Source: CAZFVY01 sp964522665
Lineage (GTDB): Bacteria > Verrucomicrobiota > Verrucomicrobiia > Limisphaerales > CAZFVY01
DNA length: 19,256 nt
Reading direction: 5' to 3'
NCBI GenBank assembly: GCA_964522665.1
Contig: CAZFVY010000125.1
Span: 1-19,256 of the forward strand
Numbering within the stretch: the stretch's first letter is position 1; each line of letters opens with the position of its first letter. Positions 15,587-19,256 of the stretch are shown here, piece after piece. Made by a program: the position numbers and the translations under genes. The notes beneath the pieces were generated by a model. The model searched no databases and was not told the DNA's origin. It saw only the letters and a list, made by a program, of their open reading frames with translations.

Positions 15587-16816
15587 CTATTCATTTCGCA
15601 GCGCGTCCACCGGATTCATGCGCGCCGCTCGCCAAGCCGGGAAGAATCCCGAAACAATTCCCGTGAAGATGGAGACGAGCAACGCGATTCCGGCCACCAG
15701 CGGCGACATCGAAGCCGGCATGTAATGCCCCAGCACCAGAGTTAACGGGTAGGCAATCGCCAACCCCATCAAGCCGCCGAGGCAACAGATGCTGGCGGCC
15801 TCGATTAGAAACTGGAGCAGGATGGTGCGCCGCTTCGCGCCAATCGCTTTCCGAATGCCAATCTCGCGGGTGCGCTCCGCGACAGAGACGAACATGATGT
15901 TCATGATCCCAATTCCGCCGACGAAGAGCGAAAGCCCCGTGATGAACAGCCCGATGCCGGCAATCGTCCCCGCGACGCGTCGATAGATGTTTAGGAAGGT
16001 CTCCTGCTGATCGATGGCGAAATCGTCCTCCTGGGTGGGCGCGACGTGTCGAATTTTCCGCATGAGAACACGGGCCTCCTCTTTCGCGTCATCGAGCTTA
16101 TGGAGGTCGGTCACCTTGATCTGCAGCTGAAAGTCCTCGGGTTGCCAAAACGTTCGCATGAACTGCGGCAAAGGGACGATCACATTATTGTCCTGGCTGA
16201 TCGGGCCCAAGTCACCCTGCTTTTCCATCACGCCAACGACCTCGAAGCGCCCCGGACCGACCCGGATCGATTTGCCCAGGGGTGTTTCACGGACAAATAG
16301 GTTGGTGGCCACCGTGGCGCCGATGACGCAGACCGGCCGGCCGTTCTCGGCCTCCAGTTGGGTAAAGAAACGGCCCATATCGATCGTGACGCCGCCGGTA
16401 TAGACAAACTGCTCCGTGGTCCCGACGACGGTGACGCTGTCGGCGCTGACCGCCTTGTATTTGACCGGGCCGGTCTGGGTATCGACGCTGGGCGCGATGG
16501 CTTGCGCCATCGTCATTTGCCGCTCCAGCGCCTTGACCTGCAGCAGCGTAATCGGGCGGCGGCGCATCGCCTTCAACCATTCCTCGTGGGTCTCGATCAA
16601 CCAGCCGGCCCGTTGGACGAAGAGCACGTCCGCGCCAATCACCGAAAGGCTCTTCAAAAAGGCTCCATTCAACCCATCGATCGCGGTCCCCATGAGCGTC
16701 ACGGTGACGATGCCGATGACGATGCCGAGCGTCGTCAAACTCGAGCGCAGCTTGTTCGCTCGAATCGCGTCCCAGGAGATTCGCAGCCCCTCGATTACGT
16801 CGGTAAAAAGTGTCAT
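15587..16816 (-). CDS. MacB/FtsX-type ABC transporter permease (first permease)
   Basis: This is a 409-residue inner-membrane permease. Membrane segment 1 is at about 25-45 (SSLTTLGIVIGIVTVTLMG), the periplasmic domain at about 50-275, and three further segments at about 282-312, 335-362 and 372-396. The ATPase-coupling loop is ERTREIGIRKAIGAKRRTIL (314-333), and the C-terminus is AWRAARMNPVDALRNE. The periplasmic domain has the MacB-like core (MGRFFTQLEAENGRPVCVIG, then GKSIRVGPGRFEVVGVMEKQ). The gene starts 18 bases after the ATPase stop. Together with the second permease it should form the transmembrane dimer driven by the neighbouring ATPase and linked to the MacA-like adaptor. The substrate cannot be read from sequence; peptides, lipids, antibiotics or siderophores are all known for the family. 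Confidence 0.9.
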   Translation of the reverse strand: MTLFTDVIEGLRISWDAIRANKLRSSLTTLGIVIGIVTVTLMGTAIDGLNGAFLKSLSVIGADVLFVQRAGWLIETHEEWLKAMRRRPITLLQVKALERQMTMAQAIAPSVDTQTGPVKYKAVSADSVTVVGTTEQFVYTGGVTIDMGRFFTQLEAENGRPVCVIGATVATNLFVRETPLGKSIRVGPGRFEVVGVMEKQGDLGPISQDNNVIVPLPQFMRTFWQPEDFQLQIKVTDLHKLDDAKEEARVLMRKIRHVAPTQEDDFAIDQQETFLNIYRRVAGTIAGIGLFITGLSLFVGGIGIMNIMFVSVAERTREIGIRKAIGAKRRTILLQFLIEAASICCLGGLMGLAIAYPLTLVLGHYMPASMSPLVAGIALLVSIFTGIVSGFFPAWRAARMNPVDALRNE

Positions 16817-16834
16817 GGCGCCGCGCCGCGCGCG

Positions 16835-17551
16835 CTAGTGTTCCGCGGCCATCGCCGACGCCCGCGGAGCGCGAACCACCTCATCGCTGGCGATCAAGCC
16901 ATCACGAATGCGGATCACGCGCCGGGCGTGCAAAGCCACGTCTTCCTCGTGGGTGACAACGATGATCGTGTTGCCCTTGGACGATAACTCCTCAAACAGC
17001 GCCATGATTTCGACGCCGGTCTTGGAATCCAGGTTACCGGTTGGCTCGTCAGCCAGCAGAATCGACGGGTTGTTCACCAGCGCCCGGGCGACCGCGACGC
17101 GTTGCCGTTGTCCGCCAGACATCTCGTTGGGCCGATGGTGGACGCGATCCGCCAACCCGACGTTGGCCAGTGTCTCGAGCGCGATGCGCCGCCGATCCTG
17201 CGAGTCCGCGCCGGCGTAAACCAGCGGCAGTTCGACGTTGTGGAGCGCGGTCGAACGCGGCAACAGGTTGAAAGTCTGAAAGACGAAACCAATCTCCTTG
17301 TTCCGAATCTCCGCCAACCGATTGTCATCCATTTCGCTCACGTCGATGCCGTTTAATTCGTAGCGGCCCGAGGTCGGAGTATCGAGGCAGCCGAGCAGGT
17401 TCATGAGCGTCGATTTCCCCGAACCTGACGGCCCCATGATCGCCACGTATTCGCCGCGCTCGATATTGAGAGAGACCTCGCGCAAGGCGTGAACCGTTTC
17501 CGTCCCCATTTGGTAGCGACGGGAGATCTTATCGAGTCGAATCAGGCTCAC
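16835..17551 (-). CDS. ABC transporter ATP-binding protein (MacB/LolD type)
   Basis: This 238-residue ATPase would power the two adjacent permeases. It has a full set of motifs: Walker A GPSGSGKST (40-48), Q-loop Gln92 (FVFQTFNLLPRSTALHNVELPL, the MacB/LolD pattern), signature MSGGQRQRVAVARAL (144-158), Walker B ILLADEPTGNLDS (164-176) and the H-loop His201 (VVTHEEDVA). The start codon is GTG at 17551, 3 bases after the adaptor stop, giving MSLIRLDKISRRYQMG, a normal beginning. A slightly longer C-terminal tail after IRDGLI (about 18 residues) is of no known meaning. Close spacing means translation is likely coupled to the adaptor gene. Confidence 0.94.
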   Translation of the reverse strand: MSLIRLDKISRRYQMGTETVHALREVSLNIERGEYVAIMGPSGSGKSTLMNLLGCLDTPTSGRYELNGIDVSEMDDNRLAEIRNKEIGFVFQTFNLLPRSTALHNVELPLVYAGADSQDRRRIALETLANVGLADRVHHRPNEMSGGQRQRVAVARALVNNPSILLADEPTGNLDSKTGVEIMALFEELSSKGNTIIVVTHEEDVALHARRVIRIRDGLIASDEVVRAPRASAMAAEH

Positions 17552-17554
17552 GGG

Positions 17555-18946
17555 TTATTTAGATCCGCGGTTCGGTCCGTTCTCGTCCTTCCCCGCCTCA
17601 CCTTTGCCGGGGCCAATCTTGACTTTCTTGCCGTCCTCCAATTCGCGACTGATCGCGCGGTAACCGCCGGAAACGACCTCCTGGCCCTCCTTGACTCCGT
17701 CGGTGATTTCCCAGTAGGAATCGTCACTGATCCCCAACTTGACCGGGAGCATTTTCACGTGATCGCCTTCGGTCACGAAAACCACTTCAATCGGTTTGGG
17801 CGCGTCGTTCGCCTTCTTATTCTCGGGATTCTTGGCGTGCGCCGTTTCGCCCGACGCTTGCGCGGTGGCGTTCGTGGCGCTGGCGCTGTTCGTTGAAGCC
17901 ACGGAATTGGTTCCGCCAGCCTTGTTCTTCGGCGGAGTTTTAGGCAGCCGCGTCGTGACGCTGGCGATCGGAACCGTCAGCGTATTGGTCCGCGAGCGAG
18001 TCTCGATCTCGGCCGTCACAGACATGCCGGGCCGGAACGTTTCCTTTTCCTGCATGCGGATCTTCACTTCAAACTTGGTCGCCTCCTGTCCGCTGCTGCC
18101 GCTGCTCGCGGCGGCGGTCCCGGCGCCTTTGGCGGAGTTGGCGATGTCGGTGACGATGCCATTAAACTTCCGGTCCTTGTAGGCGTCCACCTCGATGCGC
18201 GCGTGCTGCCCGATCGCCAAAAGCACGACGTCGATTTCACCGATGTCCACGAGCGCTTCCATGTCGCGGAGTTCCGCCACGCTCATCACCTCGGTGCCGG
18301 CCATCATCGCGGTTCCCACGACCCGCTCGCCGAGGCGGGAATTGAGGCGGCTGACGGTCCCGGTCAACGGCGAATAGATCGTTGTTTTCGACAAGTCTTC
18401 GCGGTCCTTTTGCAAAGCCGCGGTCGCCATTTCAACCTGATGAATCGCTCCGTCGAGCTGTGCCTTGGCCACCGCGTAGGCCGTATCGGCCGTTAAATAA
18501 TCCGAGTCCGAGATCAGCTTGGATTCAAACAAACCCTTCGCGCGGACGTATTCGGCTTTGGCTTTGGCGAGATTGGCCTCCGACGCCGACTTATTCGCGA
18601 GCGCCGAACTCTCGTTGGCCTGCGACGAGTTCACCGCGGCCAGATACATGTCGGGCTTGATTTTAAGCAGCAGGTCCCCTTTCGTGACCTTTTGCCCCTC
18701 TTTGACCGGCAGTTCGATGATTTCGCCGCTGACTTCGGGGCTTATCTTTACCTCGAGGACTGGCTCCAGCTTGCCGCTGGCCACCACCAACTCCGTCAAA
18801 TTGCGGCGCGCGACCTTTTCCGTCTGCACCGTGATCACCGCGTCCCGCTTGCGGAACCAAGCGGCGGCGGACAATCCGATGATCACCAAACCAATGACGG
18901 AGAAGACAATTATCTTCCGGCCCTTTTTGCTTTTAGAATTTGCCAT
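17555..18946 (-). CDS. MacA-like periplasmic adaptor (membrane fusion protein)
   Basis: First gene of the export operon, 463 residues. One membrane anchor lies at about 11-30 (KIIVFSVIGLVIIGLSAAAW) after a basic N-terminus. The lipoyl half-motifs are at about 62-98 (VLEVKISPEVSGEIIELPVK, with EGQKVTKGDLLLKI) and 188-206 (TTIYSPLTGTVSRLNSRLG), flanking an alpha-helical hairpin (100-185). The beta-barrel follows (225-325), then a low-complexity Ser/Ala/Thr/Asn-rich stretch (340-385) that interrupts the path to the membrane-proximal domain (386-445). A charged Gly/Lys tail ends the protein. Such adaptors join an inner-membrane ABC pump to an outer-membrane channel; no TolC-like gene is in the window. 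AGGG 7 bases ahead of the ATG is one of the few clear ribosome sites here. Confidence 0.9.
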   Translation of the reverse strand: MANSKSKKGRKIIVFSVIGLVIIGLSAAAWFRKRDAVITVQTEKVARRNLTELVVASGKLEPVLEVKISPEVSGEIIELPVKEGQKVTKGDLLLKIKPDMYLAAVNSSQANESSALANKSASEANLAKAKAEYVRAKGLFESKLISDSDYLTADTAYAVAKAQLDGAIHQVEMATAALQKDREDLSKTTIYSPLTGTVSRLNSRLGERVVGTAMMAGTEVMSVAELRDMEALVDIGEIDVVLLAIGQHARIEVDAYKDRKFNGIVTDIANSAKGAGTAAASSGSSGQEATKFEVKIRMQEKETFRPGMSVTAEIETRSRTNTLTVPIASVTTRLPKTPPKNKAGGTNSVASTNSASATNATAQASGETAHAKNPENKKANDAPKPIEVVFVTEGDHVKMLPVKLGISDDSYWEITDGVKEGQEVVSGGYRAISRELEDGKKVKIGPGKGEAGKDENGPNRGSK

Positions 18947-19070
18947 GCGACTACCCTATAGAACCGGATTAAGGCTGATTTGTTTCACAATTCGACAATA
19001 ATTTGCCTGGGCGTTCAGGTTGTCCGTGTCTGACTCCACCACCGAGGGAACTGTTCAAAAATACCACGGC
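18947..19070 (-). promoter_or_regulatory. Upstream region of the export operon
   Basis: This AT-richer stretch should hold the operon promoter, but I cannot pick a convincing -35/-10 pair. On the - strand it contains ATTGTGAAACAA (18980-18991), an inverted repeat TTGT-GAA-ACAA shared with 8777-8788 in the nitrite control region, about 35 bases ahead of the adaptor ATG. An AGGG ribosome site lies at 18954-18957. Confidence 0.4.
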
Positions 19071-19214
19071 TCATCCGCCGACGCCCGAGAGAATCCAGGC
19101 GCCCCAGAGGCCGTACCAAAGGCCAAAAATCCACAGGGCAGCTTTGCCCACGGAGACATTGCAACTCTTGCCCAAGCCAATGGCTAAAACCATTAGATAC
19201 CAAATCACTGTCAT
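19071..19214 (-). CDS. Possible 47-residue two-helix membrane peptide
   Basis: I do not recognise this frame. From the ATG at 19214 it encodes 47 residues with two hydrophobic stretches, VIWYLMVLAIGLG (3-15) and AALWIFGLWYGLWGAWILSG (25-44), separated by a short loop with two lysines. The second stretch is rich in Trp, Gly and Leu, which is unusual for chance translation. The frame stays open upstream to the window edge (no ATG, 14 more codons), so it may be the tail of a longer membrane protein. No good ribosome site precedes the ATG. It lies upstream of the adaptor gene on the same strand. It could also be a chance frame. Confidence 0.4.
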   Translation of the reverse strand: MTVIWYLMVLAIGLGKSCNVSVGKAALWIFGLWYGLWGAWILSGVGG

Positions 19215-19240
19215 CCGGTTAACTTGTAAGGGAGTTGCTG

Positions 19241-19256
19241 AAAGAGGTTGAATATG
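19241..19256 (+). promoter_or_regulatory. Likely ribosome site and start codon of a gene leaving the window
   Basis: AAAGAGG at 19241-19247 sits 6 bases ahead of an ATG at 19254-19256, the last three bases. This is the best Shine-Dalgarno/ATG pair in the window, so a + strand gene probably begins here, divergent from the export operon. If so, the - strand 47-residue frame overlaps its leader. Confidence 0.35.

Noticed and set aside
19003..19251. 82-codon + strand frame at the right edge
   Set aside because: Pro/Arg/Thr-rich with no domain, and its end runs over the AAAGAGG ribosome site of the likely next gene.
1..19256. tRNA or rRNA genes, CRISPR arrays, insertion sequences, phage or toxin-antitoxin modules
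   Set aside because: None was seen on reading both strands; the window looks like ordinary chromosome with one accessory-type assimilation operon.

Overview
The window is about 60% G+C by eye, and most start codons lack a clear Shine-Dalgarno sequence. The gene set (NirA-type nitrite reductase beside a CysJ-type flavoprotein and a DUF4202 protein, a MacAB-like operon with two permeases, a TerB-like/AAA+/zinc-ribbon protein) fits a free-living Gram-negative bacterium. The protein flavour suggests the PVC group, probably Verrucomicrobiota. That placement is an inference from protein style and gene neighbourhoods, not from a marker gene. I see no tRNA, rRNA, CRISPR array, insertion sequence or phage gene.

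Region 1 (1-6595, + strand) is a compact housekeeping run: the end of a DUF192 protein, glutamine-dependent NAD+ synthetase (nadE), glutamate-1-semialdehyde aminomutase (hemL), the RuvX/YqgF RNase H-fold nuclease, tRNA pseudouridine synthase A (truA, ATGA overlap with ruvX), and a 646-residue CbxX/SpoVK-type AAA+ ATPase with a TerB-like segment and a C-terminal zinc ribbon. A GC-rich hairpin separates it from the convergent gene that follows.

Region 2 (6621-8196, - strand) holds a secreted protein of unknown function and a LysR-type regulator followed by a hairpin. An unusually long non-coding stretch (8197-9033) separates the regulator from a divergent operon. It carries several inverted repeats, a good sigma-54-like -24/-12 element and an overlapping TATGAT -10 box.

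Region 3 (9034-14233, + strand) is a nitrite assimilation operon: FocA/NirC-type channel, CysJ-type diflavin reductase, NirA-type siroheme/[4Fe-4S] nitrite reductase, a possible 43-codon ORF that bridges the next junction exactly, and a DUF4202 protein. The likely flow is: nitrite enters through the channel, the flavoprotein takes electrons from NADPH, and the NirA-type subunit reduces nitrite to ammonium. The flavoprotein and the NirA subunit carry nearly the same N-terminal peptide, which suggests a shared assembly element. A Lys-x-Asn motif in the hemoprotein favours nitrite over sulfite. This pairing is the most interesting system in the window.

Region 4 (14281-18946, - strand) is a four-gene export operon transcribed in the order MacA-like periplasmic adaptor, ABC ATPase, permease 1, permease 2. 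Together these would form a tripartite-type efflux or export pump with two different MacB/FtsX-type permeases.

Region 5 (18947-19256) is the upstream region of the export operon. It contains a possible 47-residue two-helix membrane peptide on the - strand and, at the very edge, what looks like the ribosome site and ATG of a + strand gene that continues outside the window.
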